From Pseudomonas tolaasii NCPPB 2192 (GTDB taxonomy: Bacteria; Pseudomonadota; Gammaproteobacteria; Pseudomonadales; Pseudomonadaceae), in NCBI RefSeq assembly GCF_002813445.1, contig NZ_PHHD01000001.1:682001-746000 (forward strand): a DNA stretch of 64,000 nucleotides, given 5' to 3'. Positions 1 through 7,902 of the stretch are shown here, piece by piece. Positions within the stretch are counted from its first letter, which is position 1. Every line of letters begins with the position of its first letter. The notes below the pieces were generated by a model, which ran no database searches, was not told the DNA's origin, and was given only the letters and a program-made list of their open reading frames with translations. The position numbers and the translations under genes were made by a program.

Positions 1-486
1 AACGCCTATGGCGACACCGTGGTTCAACTGCGCCAGTCCCTGGAAAACAGCGGCGTGCACGTTTACACCGGTGCAACCTACAAACTGTTCCTGGCGGACG
101 AGCAGGAAACCCAGCGTAACCTCAGCTACGCCAGCGCCGGCCGTGCGTCAGACATTGAGCTGAACACCAAGCTTGTCTTCGAACTGCGTGGCCGCGACCA
201 GCTGCCATTGATGGGCGACAAGATCGAAGTGCAGAAAGTCGTGAGCCACGACGGCAACAACCTGGTGGGCTCGGACTCGGAAATCATCCAGGTTCGCAAG
301 GAAATGCGCCGCGAGCTGATCCAGCGCATGATGGTCCGCCTGCAGCAGCTGACGCCGGAAAAACTGGCAGCCCTGCAACAGACTGCCGACAACAAGGCCA
401 AGGCCGATGCCGACGCCCTGAAAGCCGCGCAAGAGTATGAAGACAACACGCCGAAACAATCGCCTGTTGAAGTGCCTGTCGAGTAA
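1..486 (+). CDS. lptE: LptE, LPS-assembly lipoprotein (3' part only)
   Basis: The window opens inside this gene. The reading frame is open from base 1 and ends at TAA 484-486, so about 161 C-terminal residues are seen and the signal peptide and lipobox are missing. LptE is the outer-membrane lipoprotein that plugs the LptD barrel and helps insert lipopolysaccharide in the outer leaflet. The visible part has the expected mixed alpha/beta pattern, with the stretch SEIIQVRKEMRRELIQRM before a Lys/Ala-rich polar tail (NKAKADADALKAAQEYED). holA follows 38 bases on, as in other pseudomonads (leuS-lptE-holA), which supports the call. The family identity rests on this context plus the general pattern. 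Confidence 0.88.
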   Translation, partial: NAYGDTVVQLRQSLENSGVHVYTGATYKLFLADEQETQRNLSYASAGRASDIELNTKLVFELRGRDQLPLMGDKIEVQKVVSHDGNNLVGSDSEIIQVRKEMRRELIQRMMVRLQQLTPEKLAALQQTADNKAKADADALKAAQEYEDNTPKQSPVEVPVE

Positions 487-492
487 ACCGAG

Positions 493-515
493 CGGGGCGC
501 CCAAGCGCCCCGTTT
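493..515 (+). terminator. Possible weak terminator hairpin between lptE and holA
   Basis: An 8-bp stem CGGGGCGC/GCGCCCCG with loop CCAA is followed by only three T. It lies directly after the lptE stop. The short T-run suggests partial termination or a 3' end-protecting hairpin, so holA may still be read from upstream. Confidence 0.4.
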
Positions 516-524
516 GACCTGCCT

Positions 525-1562
525 ATGAAACTCGCCCCCGCCCAACTCGCCAAACACCTGCAAGGTGGCCTTGCGCCGGTCTACATCGTCAGCGGTGATG
601 ACCCGCTGCTGTGCCAGGAAGCAGCCGATGCGATTCGCAGTGCCGCGCGCCAGCAAGGTTTCGACGAACGCCAGGTGTTCAGTGCCGACGCCAGTTTCGA
701 CTGGGGTACGTTGCTGCAAGCCGGTGCGAGCATGTCGCTGTTTGCCGAAAAACGCCTGCTGGAACTGCGCCTGCCTTCGGGCAAGCCCGGCGACAAGGGC
801 GCGGCGGCGCTGATGGAATACTGCTCGCGGCCTGCCGAAGACACGGTATTGCTCGTCAGCCTGCCCAAGCTCGATGGCAGCGCGCAGAAAACCAAGTGGG
901 GCAAGGCGCTGGTGGAGGGGCCACACACCCAGTTCATCCAGATCTGGCCAGTGGACAGCAACCAGCTGCCGCAGTGGATTCGCCAACGGCTGTCCCAGTC
1001 AGGGCTATCGGCGACGCAAGACGCTGTGGAATTGATCGCCGCCCGGGTCGAAGGCAACTTGCTTGCCGCCGCCCAGGAGATCGAAAAGCTCAAGTTGATG
1101 GCCGAAGACGGACAAATCACTGTCGAAACCGTGCAGGGCGCGGTGGCTGACAGTGCGCGTTTCGACGTGTTCGGGCTGGTGGATGCGATCCTCAATGGCG
1201 AACCCGCCCACGCCTTGCGCATGCTCGAAGGCCTGCGTGGCGAAGGCGTGGAGCCTCCGGTGATTCTGTGGGCCCTGGCCCGGGAGTTGCGGGTGTTGGC
1301 CAATATTGCCCTGCAGTACAGCCAGGGTATTCCATTGGACAAAGCCTTCAGCCAGGCCAAACCGCCGGTGTGGGACAAACGCAAACCGCTGATGAGCAAA
1401 GCCTTGCAACGGCATTCGGCGCAACGCTGGGCGCAATTGTTGCTGGAGGCCCAACGCATTGATGCGCAGATCAAGGGCCAGGCCGCGGGTTCGCCGTGGA
1501 TGAGCTTGAGCCGTTTGTCGCTATTGATGGCTGGCCAGCGCCTGTCACTGCCCGCCGAATAA
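525..1562 (+). CDS. holA: DNA polymerase III delta subunit HolA
   Basis: The 345-residue product has the usual length of HolA. It is the clamp-loader subunit that opens the beta sliding clamp during DNA replication. The N-terminal part (LAPVYIVSGDDPLLCQEAAD) is the typical HolA start, with a degenerate AAA+ fold that does not need a full Walker A motif. The middle part (VEGNLLAAAQEIEKLKLM, then FDVFGLVDAIL) and the C-terminal helical collar region (IDAQIKGQAAGSPWMSLSRL) also match the family. The ATG start lies 38 bases after lptE, and a weak hairpin sits between them. Co-transcription with lptE is likely but not shown. Confidence 0.95.
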   Translation: MKLAPAQLAKHLQGGLAPVYIVSGDDPLLCQEAADAIRSAARQQGFDERQVFSADASFDWGTLLQAGASMSLFAEKRLLELRLPSGKPGDKGAAALMEYCSRPAEDTVLLVSLPKLDGSAQKTKWGKALVEGPHTQFIQIWPVDSNQLPQWIRQRLSQSGLSATQDAVELIAARVEGNLLAAAQEIEKLKLMAEDGQITVETVQGAVADSARFDVFGLVDAILNGEPAHALRMLEGLRGEGVEPPVILWALARELRVLANIALQYSQGIPLDKAFSQAKPPVWDKRKPLMSKALQRHSAQRWAQLLLEAQRIDAQIKGQAAGSPWMSLSRLSLLMAGQRLSLPAE

Positions 1563-1593
1563 CCTCGCTTTCCTTCCCTGCGCGAGCTGGCTT

Positions 1594-1681
1594 GTGTGGG
1601 AGCTGGCTTGCCTGCGATAGCATCAGCTCGGTGCACCTGATACACCGAGGTGCCAGCATCGCAGGCAAGCCAGCTCCCACA
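1594..1681. repeat. REP pair (REPIN) after holA
   Basis: Two inverted REP copies, GTGGGAGCTGGCTTGCCTGCGAT and its complement, flank a roughly 40-base centre that itself contains CTCGGTGCACCTGATACACCGAG. As RNA it would fold into one long hairpin. It may act as a 3' end stabiliser for holA. Confidence 0.9.
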
Positions 1682-1795
1682 TTACTCATACCCACATAAC
1701 CGTGCGAAAACGCCTACTTATCGCCGGGCTTTACAGCCGCGCCACTTCGGCAGATGATTTGCACCGCTTCATCCCACCTCAAGAGAGTACCCAGC

Positions 1796-1960
1796 ATGAG
1801 CAAAAAGCCATCCAAGCATGGCCCCAACAAGGCCAAATCCATTATCGCCCAGCCACTGTTCCGCAGCCGTCAGGAACGCGCCGGCAAGGGCAAAGGCAGC
1901 TACCGCCGCGAAGCCTTCCAGTCTGATAGCTGGGAGGCTTCTTACTTTCTGGCTGCCTGA
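1796..1960 (+). CDS. arfA: ArfA, alternative ribosome-rescue factor
   Basis: A 54-residue basic protein starting MSKKPSKHGPNKAKSIIAQP. It has the conserved core LFRSRQERAGKGKGSYRR. ArfA rescues ribosomes stalled on non-stop mRNAs by recruiting release factor 2, as a backup to tmRNA. An upstream in-frame ATG at 1754 exists, but the ATG at 1796 gives the family's normal N-terminus. The C-terminal tail (EASYFLAA) is hydrophobic, as expected for the full-length unstable form. The last third of the gene is a perfect-looking hairpin (separate entry), through which RNase III cutting gives a non-stop mRNA and so ties ArfA output to tmRNA failure in E. coli. The gene sits between holA and a lytic transglycosylase gene. 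Confidence 0.9.
   Translation: MSKKPSKHGPNKAKSIIAQPLFRSRQERAGKGKGSYRREAFQSDSWEASYFLAA
1910..1941 (+). promoter_or_regulatory. Hairpin inside arfA mRNA, probable RNase III site
   Basis: GAAGCCTTCCAG (1910-1921) pairs with CTGGGAGGCTTC (1930-1941) around loop TCTGATAG: 12 pairs, one of them G-U. It covers codons 39-49 of arfA. In E. coli the matching hairpin is cut by RNase III so that the mRNA lacks a stop codon and the truncated product is tagged by tmRNA unless tmRNA is failing. The same control is inferred here from position and shape. Confidence 0.8.
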
Positions 1961-2021
1961 AGGCAAGCGCCCCTCCGGCATGATAAGGTCTGCACCTGAT
2001 TTGTAATCCCTGGACCTGTGC

Positions 2022-3347
2022 ATGCCCTCTAGTCTTTCCCGTCGTTGGCACTTTCGCCAATTGATCGCTGCCTCCAGCCTCATTCTGCTGGTCGCCTGCG
2101 CGGAGAAACCCACCGCCGCGGACGCCCAACCCCTGCCGAAACTGCAAACCGTACCGGCCGTCGCGCCCGCCGTGGTTGCACCTCTGGCTGTGGACAACCT
2201 TGATATCCAACCGACCCAAACCTTCGCCGAATGGCAGGCCGGCTTTCGTGTGGAAGCCCTGAAGACCGGGATTACCGCTGCCGTCTTCGACAACGCCTTC
2301 GCCAACGTCACCCCTGATATGGCGGTGATCCGCGCCGACCGCAGCCAGCCGGAATTTTCCCGCCCTGTGTGGGAATACCTCGACGGCGCCCTGTCGCCGG
2401 TGCGTGTGCGTAACGGCCAGGCCCTGCTGATCAAATACGCCGACATCCTGCAAAGCATCGAACAGCGCTATGGCGTTGACCGCCAGGCGCTGGTCTCGGT
2501 GTGGGGCATGGAAAGCAACTTTGGCCAGTTCCAGGGCAATAATTCGGTGATCCGCTCACTGGCGACCCTGGCGTACGAAGGCCGTCGCCCGGCATTCGCC
2601 CAGGCGCAATTGCTGGCGGCGCTGCAGATTATCCAGCACGGTGACATCCAGGCCGATCAGATGAAAGGCTCCTGGGCCGGTGCCATGGGCCAGACCCAGT
2701 TCATTCCGACTACCTACAACACCCACGCCGTCGATTTCGACGGGGACGGGCGCCGCGATATCTGGAACAGCCCGTCGGATGCGCTCGCCTCCACCGCGCA
2801 TTACCTGCAAAGCTCCGGCTGGCAGAAAGGCCAGCCGTGGGGCTTTGAGGTGCAACAACTGCCGGCGAATTTCGACTACGCCCTGGCCGACGGCGGCATC
2901 CGCAAGCCCGTCGCCGAATGGCTGAAACTGGGTATCCAACTGCCACCTGGCGCGCGCATGCCGGCCAATGTCGACCAACTGTCCGCCGCCCTGCTGCTGC
3001 CCGCCGGCTACCGTGGCCCGGCGTTCCTGGTGCTGGATAACTTCCGCGCGATCCTTAAGTACAACAACTCGTCGTCCTACGCGCTGGCGGTGGGCCTGTT
3101 GTCGGAAAGATTTGCCGGCGGTGGTGTGATTCGTGGTGATTGGCCGAAGGATGAACTGCCGCTGAGCCGCTCACAGCGTATCGACCTGCAAACGGCACTC
3201 AGCGCCAAGGGTTATGACGCGGGCAACCCGGACGGGATTATCGGTGCGAATACGCGCAAGGCGATTCGTGCGGCGCAGCAGGCGCTGGGCTGGCCGGCAG
3301 ACGGGTATCCGACGGTGAAGTTGCTGGAGTCACTGCAGGGTCAATAG
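2022..3347 (+). CDS. Lytic murein transglycosylase (MltB-like) with peptidoglycan-binding domain
   Basis: A 441-residue lipoprotein. The signal peptide ends in lipobox LVAC with Cys26, so it is probably anchored in a periplasm-facing membrane. The SLT_2/MltB-type catalytic domain spans about residues 65-350. Its catalytic Glu is likely E164 in VWGMESNFG, followed by the family signature GAMGQTQFIPTTY and DFDGDGRRDIW. Residues about 375-440 form a PG_binding_1 domain (SQRIDLQTALSAKGYDAGNP). It cuts the glycan strand of peptidoglycan with formation of 1,6-anhydro-muramic ends. A second MltB-type enzyme lies at 8904-9920, so the two are paralogues. The start ATG directly precedes the signal peptide. 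Confidence 0.9.
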   Translation: MPSSLSRRWHFRQLIAASSLILLVACAEKPTAADAQPLPKLQTVPAVAPAVVAPLAVDNLDIQPTQTFAEWQAGFRVEALKTGITAAVFDNAFANVTPDMAVIRADRSQPEFSRPVWEYLDGALSPVRVRNGQALLIKYADILQSIEQRYGVDRQALVSVWGMESNFGQFQGNNSVIRSLATLAYEGRRPAFAQAQLLAALQIIQHGDIQADQMKGSWAGAMGQTQFIPTTYNTHAVDFDGDGRRDIWNSPSDALASTAHYLQSSGWQKGQPWGFEVQQLPANFDYALADGGIRKPVAEWLKLGIQLPPGARMPANVDQLSAALLLPAGYRGPAFLVLDNFRAILKYNNSSSYALAVGLLSERFAGGGVIRGDWPKDELPLSRSQRIDLQTALSAKGYDAGNPDGIIGANTRKAIRAAQQALGWPADGYPTVKLLESLQGQ

Positions 3348-3370
3348 ATCTGCGGATGGTGGCTACCGCT

Positions 3371-3443
3371 ATCGCAGGCAAGCCAGCTCCCACATTTTGA
3401 TTTGTGAACACATTTCGAATGTGGGAGCTGGCTTGCCTGCAAT
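3371..3443. repeat. REP pair (REPIN)
   Basis: ATCGCAGGCAAGCCAGCTCC at the left end is mirrored by GGAGCTGGCTTGCCTGCAAT at the right end, with a 30-base spacer. It fills the gap between two convergent genes and may serve as a two-way hairpin end. Confidence 0.88.
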
Positions 3444-3463
3444 GGCCTCATTACCGGCAACCA

Positions 3464-4381
3464 CTATTTAAAGACCACATCCTGCTCCAGCACCAACCAC
3501 TGCTCCCCCGCATCCAGCCTTACCAGCGCCCCCATCGGCAGCGTCAGGTTCGGATCGCAATGCCCACTGCGCCAGCCGGACAACACCGGAATGCACAGCG
3601 GTTCGAAGGTCTGCTTGAGCAGCCTCTCCAGCGCCAGCTTGTCCACCCCCGCCACATCCCCCACCAGCACACCGGCCACCTGAGCCAGCTTGCCGGCCAG
3701 CCGCAGATGGGTCAGCAAGCGGTCAATGCGGTAGATCGGCTCGTTGACGTCCTCGATCAGCAGGATGATGTCTTCAGCGTCCATTTCGTAGGCCGTGCCC
3801 ATAACGGCCGCGATCATCGACAGGTTGCCGCCCAACAAGCGCCCGCAAGCGATGCCAGGCTCGATAGTCGTCAACGGGTAAGCCACCGGGTGCGCCAGCT
3901 CACTGCCCGCACCGAGGTCACCCCGGAGCATGCTGAGCAGTGATGACTCCGTAGGTTGCTGCTTTTCACCGAGCAAGTCGGCGTTGAGCATCGGGCCGTG
4001 GAACGTCACGAACCCGGCGTAACGGCTGATTGCCAGGTGCAGCGCGGTGATGTCGCTGTAGCCCACGAACGGCTTGGGATTGGCGCGCAACAGGTCGAAG
4101 TCCAGGCGATCGAGCAAGCGTGGCGTACCGTAGCCGCCACGCAGGCAGAAAATGGCGTCGATTTCAGGGTCGGCGAAGGCCGCGTGCAGGTCACGCAAAC
4201 GCACGTCATCGCTGCCGGCCAGGTAGCCGTCGCGCTCGTAAACGCCGGGGAAGATGCGCAACTCGAAGCCACGGGCGCGCATCCATTGGCCGGCTTTTTC
4301 AATGTCCAGCGCGGCGGGGCCAGCGGGGGCGATGAGGCCGATGGTGCCTTCGGCGCGCAATGCGGGTACGGCAGTTGTCAT
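3464..4381 (-). CDS. ldcA: LD-carboxypeptidase LdcA (muramoyltetrapeptide carboxypeptidase)
   Basis: A 305-residue cytoplasmic S66-family peptidase. It removes the terminal D-alanine from tetrapeptides during peptidoglycan recycling, giving the tripeptide that Mpl (24085-25434) reattaches to UDP-MurNAc. The catalytic Ser is S109 in FVGYSDITALH. The motifs LRGGYGTPRLL, GRLLGGNLSMI, LIEDVNEPIYRIDRLL and the late His in SGWRSGHCDPN fit the Ser-Glu-His triad of the family. Length is typical. It is convergent with the upstream lytic transglycosylase gene and stands apart from lipA by a REP pair, so it is probably its own transcription unit. Confidence 0.93.
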   Translation of the reverse strand: MTTAVPALRAEGTIGLIAPAGPAALDIEKAGQWMRARGFELRIFPGVYERDGYLAGSDDVRLRDLHAAFADPEIDAIFCLRGGYGTPRLLDRLDFDLLRANPKPFVGYSDITALHLAISRYAGFVTFHGPMLNADLLGEKQQPTESSLLSMLRGDLGAGSELAHPVAYPLTTIEPGIACGRLLGGNLSMIAAVMGTAYEMDAEDIILLIEDVNEPIYRIDRLLTHLRLAGKLAQVAGVLVGDVAGVDKLALERLLKQTFEPLCIPVLSGWRSGHCDPNLTLPMGALVRLDAGEQWLVLEQDVVFK

Positions 4382-4414
4382 CCATTGATCTCCCTGTATG
4401 GCGCAAAACGAACT

Positions 4415-4500
4415 GTGGGAGCTGGCTTGCCTGCGATGCTGGCACCTCGGTGTGTCTGGAGCACCGAGGTTAGGCTATCGCAGGCAAGCCAGCTCCCACA
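4415..4500. repeat. REP pair (REPIN)
   Basis: Left arm TGTGGGAGCTGGCTTGCCTG and right arm CAGGCAAGCCAGCTCCCACA are exact complements. The centre contains CACCTCGGTG and CACCGAGGT. It separates ldcA from the lipA end. Confidence 0.9.
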
Positions 4501-4536
4501 AAAAGCCGACTCCCACTGTGTGTGGCAGCGGCGCTG

Positions 4537-5562
4537 TTACGAAACCAGGCTAGCCTTGACCAGTTTGGCCTGCTCGTCCGCGTGGTACGAAGAACGCACC
4601 AGAGGCCCCGACGCGACGTTCTTGAAGCCCATCTTGTACCCTTCCTCGGCGAACCAGGCGAAGGTGTCCGGGTGCACGAAACGCTGGACCGGCAAGTGGC
4701 TGCGCGATGGTTGCAGGTACTGGCCCAGAGTCAGCATGTCGATGTCGTGTTCGCGCATGCGCTTCATGACTTCGATCACTTCTTCGTCGGTCTCGCCCAG
4801 GCCCAGCATCAAGCCGGATTTGGTCGGGATGTGCGGCATCATCTGCTTGAATTTCTGCAGCAGGGTCAGCGACCACTGGTAGTCCGAGCCAGGGCGTGCG
4901 GCCTTGTACAGGCGTGGCACGGTTTCCAGGTTGTGGTTGAACACATCCGGCGGCTCGGCGGCGGTGATTTCCAGCGCCACGTCCATGCGGCCACGGTAGT
5001 CCGGGACCAGGGTTTCGAGCATCACGTTCGGCGACAGCTTGCGGATCTCGCGGATGCAGTCGGCAAAGTGCTGGGCACCGCCGTCACGCAGGTCGTCGCG
5101 GTCTACGGAGGTGATCACCACGTACTTGAGGCGCAGGTCGGCAATGGCGATGGCCAGGCTTTCCGGCTCGTTGACGTCCAGTGGCTTCGGACGGCCGTGG
5201 CCGACGTCGCAGAACGGGCAACGACGGGTGCAGATGTCACCCATGATCATGAAGGTGGCGGTGCCGCCGGAGAAGCACTCGCCCAGGTTCGGGCAGGAGG
5301 CTTCTTCGCACACGCTGTGCAGCTTGTGTTTGCGCAGCAGCGCCTTGATACGGTCGACTTCCGGCGAAACCGGGATACGCACGCGGATCCAGTCGGGTTT
5401 CTTCGGCAATTCGGTGGTCGGGATGATCTTCACCGGGATGCGTGCAACCTTCTCGGCGCCGCGCAGCTTGACGCCGGCTTCCACCTTGGCACGCGGGGCC
5501 GGGGCCGGACGGTCGGTAACGTCCAGCGTCGGGATCATGGTTTGCACTGCATCAGTAGTCAT
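4537..5562 (-). CDS. lipA: Lipoyl synthase LipA
   Basis: A 341-residue radical SAM enzyme that inserts two sulfur atoms into protein-bound octanoyl groups. The auxiliary cluster cysteines are C85, C90 and C96 in CEEASCPNLGEC, and the radical SAM cluster is C111-x3-C115-x2-C118 (CTRRCPFC). The C-terminal GPLVRSSYHAD contains the conserved RSSY serine that ligates the auxiliary cluster. It lies 2 bases after lipB on the same strand, so the octanoyl transfer and sulfur insertion steps are encoded together. Confidence 0.98.
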   Translation of the reverse strand: MTTDAVQTMIPTLDVTDRPAPAPRAKVEAGVKLRGAEKVARIPVKIIPTTELPKKPDWIRVRIPVSPEVDRIKALLRKHKLHSVCEEASCPNLGECFSGGTATFMIMGDICTRRCPFCDVGHGRPKPLDVNEPESLAIAIADLRLKYVVITSVDRDDLRDGGAQHFADCIREIRKLSPNVMLETLVPDYRGRMDVALEITAAEPPDVFNHNLETVPRLYKAARPGSDYQWSLTLLQKFKQMMPHIPTKSGLMLGLGETDEEVIEVMKRMREHDIDMLTLGQYLQPSRSHLPVQRFVHPDTFAWFAEEGYKMGFKNVASGPLVRSSYHADEQAKLVKASLVS

Positions 5563-5564
5563 AA

Positions 5565-6215
5565 TCAGTCGATTCCGCCCGTGAGGGTCGTCTGCTCAGC
5601 ATAGTCGAGGTGTTTGACGAGCTGCGCGCGCAGCCGGGCACTTACCTCGGCAAATTTAATCGGTGTGGCGTGGTCGCTCAGTTGGGTCATCGCCAGCCCG
5701 GCATAGCCGCACGGGTTGATCCGCCGAAACGGCGCCAGGTCCATGTCCACGTTCAGGGCCAGGCCATGAAAGGAACAGCCGTGGCGAATGCGCAAACCGA
5801 GTGAAGCGATTTTCGCGCCGTCCACATACACACCGGGTGCATCGGGCTTGGCCGCGGCGGTCACGCCATAACTGGCCAGCAGCTCGATCAGGCAAGCTTC
5901 CATGCGGCTCACCAGGTCGCGCACGCCAAAACCCAGCTTGCGCACGTCCAGCAATAGGTATGCGACAAGTTGTCCGGGGCCATGGTAAGTCACTTGGCCA
6001 CCTCGGTCGACCTGCACCACCGGAATATCCCCCGGCAGCAGCAGATGCTCAGCCTTGCCGGCCTGACCCTGGGTGAACACCGGCGGGTGCTCCACCAGCC
6101 AGATTTCATCGGGGGCCGAACTGCCGCGTTCATTGGTGAAACGCTGCATGGCGTGCCAGACAGGCTCGTAGGCCATCTGGCCGAGCTCGCGAAAGCCCAG
6201 AACCTGTGACATCAC
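5565..6215 (-). CDS. lipB: Octanoyltransferase LipB
   Basis: A 216-residue transferase that moves octanoyl from acyl carrier protein to lipoyl domains. Seen motifs are the HHL-like loop PGDIPVVQVDRGGQVTYHGPGQ, the catalytic Lys in YVDGAKIASLGLRI and the catalytic Cys in RINPCGYAGL, a spacing normal for LipB. Its start overlaps the end of the preceding small gene by 4 bases (ATGA-type), and lipA follows at once. The order ybeD-lipB-lipA is the one known in E. coli. Confidence 0.97.
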   Translation of the reverse strand: MMSQVLGFRELGQMAYEPVWHAMQRFTNERGSSAPDEIWLVEHPPVFTQGQAGKAEHLLLPGDIPVVQVDRGGQVTYHGPGQLVAYLLLDVRKLGFGVRDLVSRMEACLIELLASYGVTAAAKPDAPGVYVDGAKIASLGLRIRHGCSFHGLALNVDMDLAPFRRINPCGYAGLAMTQLSDHATPIKFAEVSARLRAQLVKHLDYAEQTTLTGGID

Positions 6216-6487
6216 AGCACCATGTGCACGAAGCCGGTAGCCCGCAATTCGCTATTGATGTTGTAAAGCTGGTCCTGATCCGTCGCAACGATGTGCAACT
6301 GGATCGTGGTGTATTTGCCGGTGGAGCTTTGACGCTCGTCCACGCGGTTGTCGTTGATCGTGGCGTATTTGCGCACGATCTCGAGAATCTTGTCCTTGCG
6401 GCCCACGCCGGTATCGCTGATCACCTTGACAGGATAATCCGTCACCGGGAATTCGATCTTTGGCGCCTTTACTTCTTTATCGGTCAT
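6212..6487 (-). CDS. DUF493 family protein (YbeD-like)
   Basis: A 91-residue protein of the YbeD/DUF493 family. It has the small ferredoxin-like fold pattern, with FPVTDYPVKVISDTGVGRKD at the N-terminus and HIVATDQDQLYNINSELRAT near the end. The fold resembles regulatory ACT-like domains, but the function is not established. It is the gene normally found between dacA and lipB. Here it overlaps lipB by 4 bases and is separated from dacA by a strong hairpin, so it probably starts a ybeD-lipB-lipA unit. Confidence 0.9.
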   Translation of the reverse strand: MTDKEVKAPKIEFPVTDYPVKVISDTGVGRKDKILEIVRKYATINDNRVDERQSSTGKYTTIQLHIVATDQDQLYNINSELRATGFVHMVL

Positions 6488-6526
6488 GGCGTAACGGCCT
6501 CGTAAGCGTAAGCCGTGGCGACGGGC

Positions 6527-6557
6527 AAAGCCCCGTGTCGGATCAACACGGGGCTTT
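6527..6557 (-). terminator. Terminator hairpin after dacA
   Basis: AAAGCCCCGTGT (6527-6538) and ACACGGGGCTTT (6546-6557) form a 12-bp stem with a 7-base loop. It lies 15 bases past the dacA stop on the minus strand. The T-run is part of the stem, so it could act in either direction. Confidence 0.7.
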
Positions 6558-6571
6558 GCAGGTGCACACTA

Positions 6572-7729
6572 TCAGTTGAACAAGCTGTAGAAGAATAGAC
6601 GGATGCTATCCCAGACGCGGCGGAAGATACCACCTTCGTCAACGGCGTCCAGAGCGATCAGGTCAGCGCTGTGCACAACCTTGTCGTCCAGCTTCACTTC
6701 CACCTTGCCGATCACGTCACCCTTGGCGATTGGGGCAACCAATTGCGGGTTCAGGGTCATGCTGGCGGCGAGCTTTTTCAGCTGGCCTTTAGGCATGGTC
6801 AGGGTCAGGTCGTCAGCCAGGCCGGCCTTGACTTGCGAGGTGGCACCTTTCCAGACCGGCGCAGTCGCCAGCTCAGCACCCTTCTGATAGAAGGTCTGGG
6901 TTTCGAAGAAGCGGAAACCGTAGGTCAGCAGCTTTTGCGTTTCGGCCGCGCGGGCTTGTTCGCTGTTGGTGCCGAAGACCACGGCGATCAGGCGCTGGCC
7001 ATCACGTACCGCGGACGACACCATGCAGTAGCCGGCCTCTTCGGTGTGACCGGTTTTCAGGCCATCAACGGTTTTGTCGCGCCACAGCAGCAGGTTGCGG
7101 TTAGGCTGCTTGATGTTGTTCCAGAAGAACTCCTTCTGGGAATAGATGGCGTAGTGCACCGGGTCGACACGAATGATCGCGCGGGCCAGCAACGCCATGT
7201 CATGGGCCGAGGAATAGTGCTCAGGGTTCGGCAGGCCGGTCGGGTTCATGAAGTGGCTGTTGCTCATGCCCAGGTCGCCGGCGGTTTTGTTCATCATGTC
7301 GGCGAACGCGTCTTCGCTGCCGGCGATGTGCTCGGACAGGGCCACGCTGGCGTCGTTGCCAGACTGAATGATGATGCCGTGCAGCAGGTCGCTCACGGTC
7401 ACTTGCGAGCCAACCTTGATGAACATCCGCGAACCGCCGGTGCGCCAGGCGTTTTCGCTGACGGTCACCGGGTCATTCTCGCCGATCTGACCGCGACGGA
7501 TTTCCAGGGTCGCAATGTACGCCGTCATCAGCTTGGTCAAGCTGGCCGGGGGCAGGCGCTGGTCACCATTGTTCTCGACCAGCACGTTGCCGCTGGCGGC
7601 ATCCATGAGGACCCAGGCCTTGGCGGCCAGTTGCGGGGAAGCCGGCACCATTTCAACCGCCCAGGCGGCCGGGGTGATGATCAGCGAAAGAAGCAGGCAC
7701 GTGCGTTTGGCTAAGGTGGTGATGTTCAT
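6572..7729 (-). CDS. dacA: D-alanyl-D-alanine carboxypeptidase (PBP5/6 type)
   Basis: A 385-residue S11-family penicillin-binding protein. A signal peptide ends near AAWA. The active-site motif is S63-L-T-K66 (PPASLTKLM), with SGN in IIQSGNDASV and KTG in VDGLKTGHTEEAG. The C-terminal PBP5_C beta domain starts near residue 285. An amphipathic tail (WDSIRLFFYSLFN) fits peripheral attachment to the inner membrane. It trims the fifth residue from peptidoglycan pentapeptides and so limits crosslinking. It is downstream of rlpA with a 173-base gap and ends at a clear hairpin. Confidence 0.96.
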   Translation of the reverse strand: MNITTLAKRTCLLLSLIITPAAWAVEMVPASPQLAAKAWVLMDAASGNVLVENNGDQRLPPASLTKLMTAYIATLEIRRGQIGENDPVTVSENAWRTGGSRMFIKVGSQVTVSDLLHGIIIQSGNDASVALSEHIAGSEDAFADMMNKTAGDLGMSNSHFMNPTGLPNPEHYSSAHDMALLARAIIRVDPVHYAIYSQKEFFWNNIKQPNRNLLLWRDKTVDGLKTGHTEEAGYCMVSSAVRDGQRLIAVVFGTNSEQARAAETQKLLTYGFRFFETQTFYQKGAELATAPVWKGATSQVKAGLADDLTLTMPKGQLKKLAASMTLNPQLVAPIAKGDVIGKVEVKLDDKVVHSADLIALDAVDEGGIFRRVWDSIRLFFYSLFN

Positions 7730-7902
7730 CCGTCTCTCGAAATTGCTTATGGAAACTTGCCCTCGCGGGCAAAACTTATTCAGACAGGCCGTTGCCAGAC
7801 TGTCGCGTGTTCGGTTGCCCGCTCACCCCTTGCCCCCGGGTTTTTGTTGTTCAACGAGCCAGCAACCAGGGCCCAGGCGAACCTGAGCCATCAATCCTTT
7901 AC

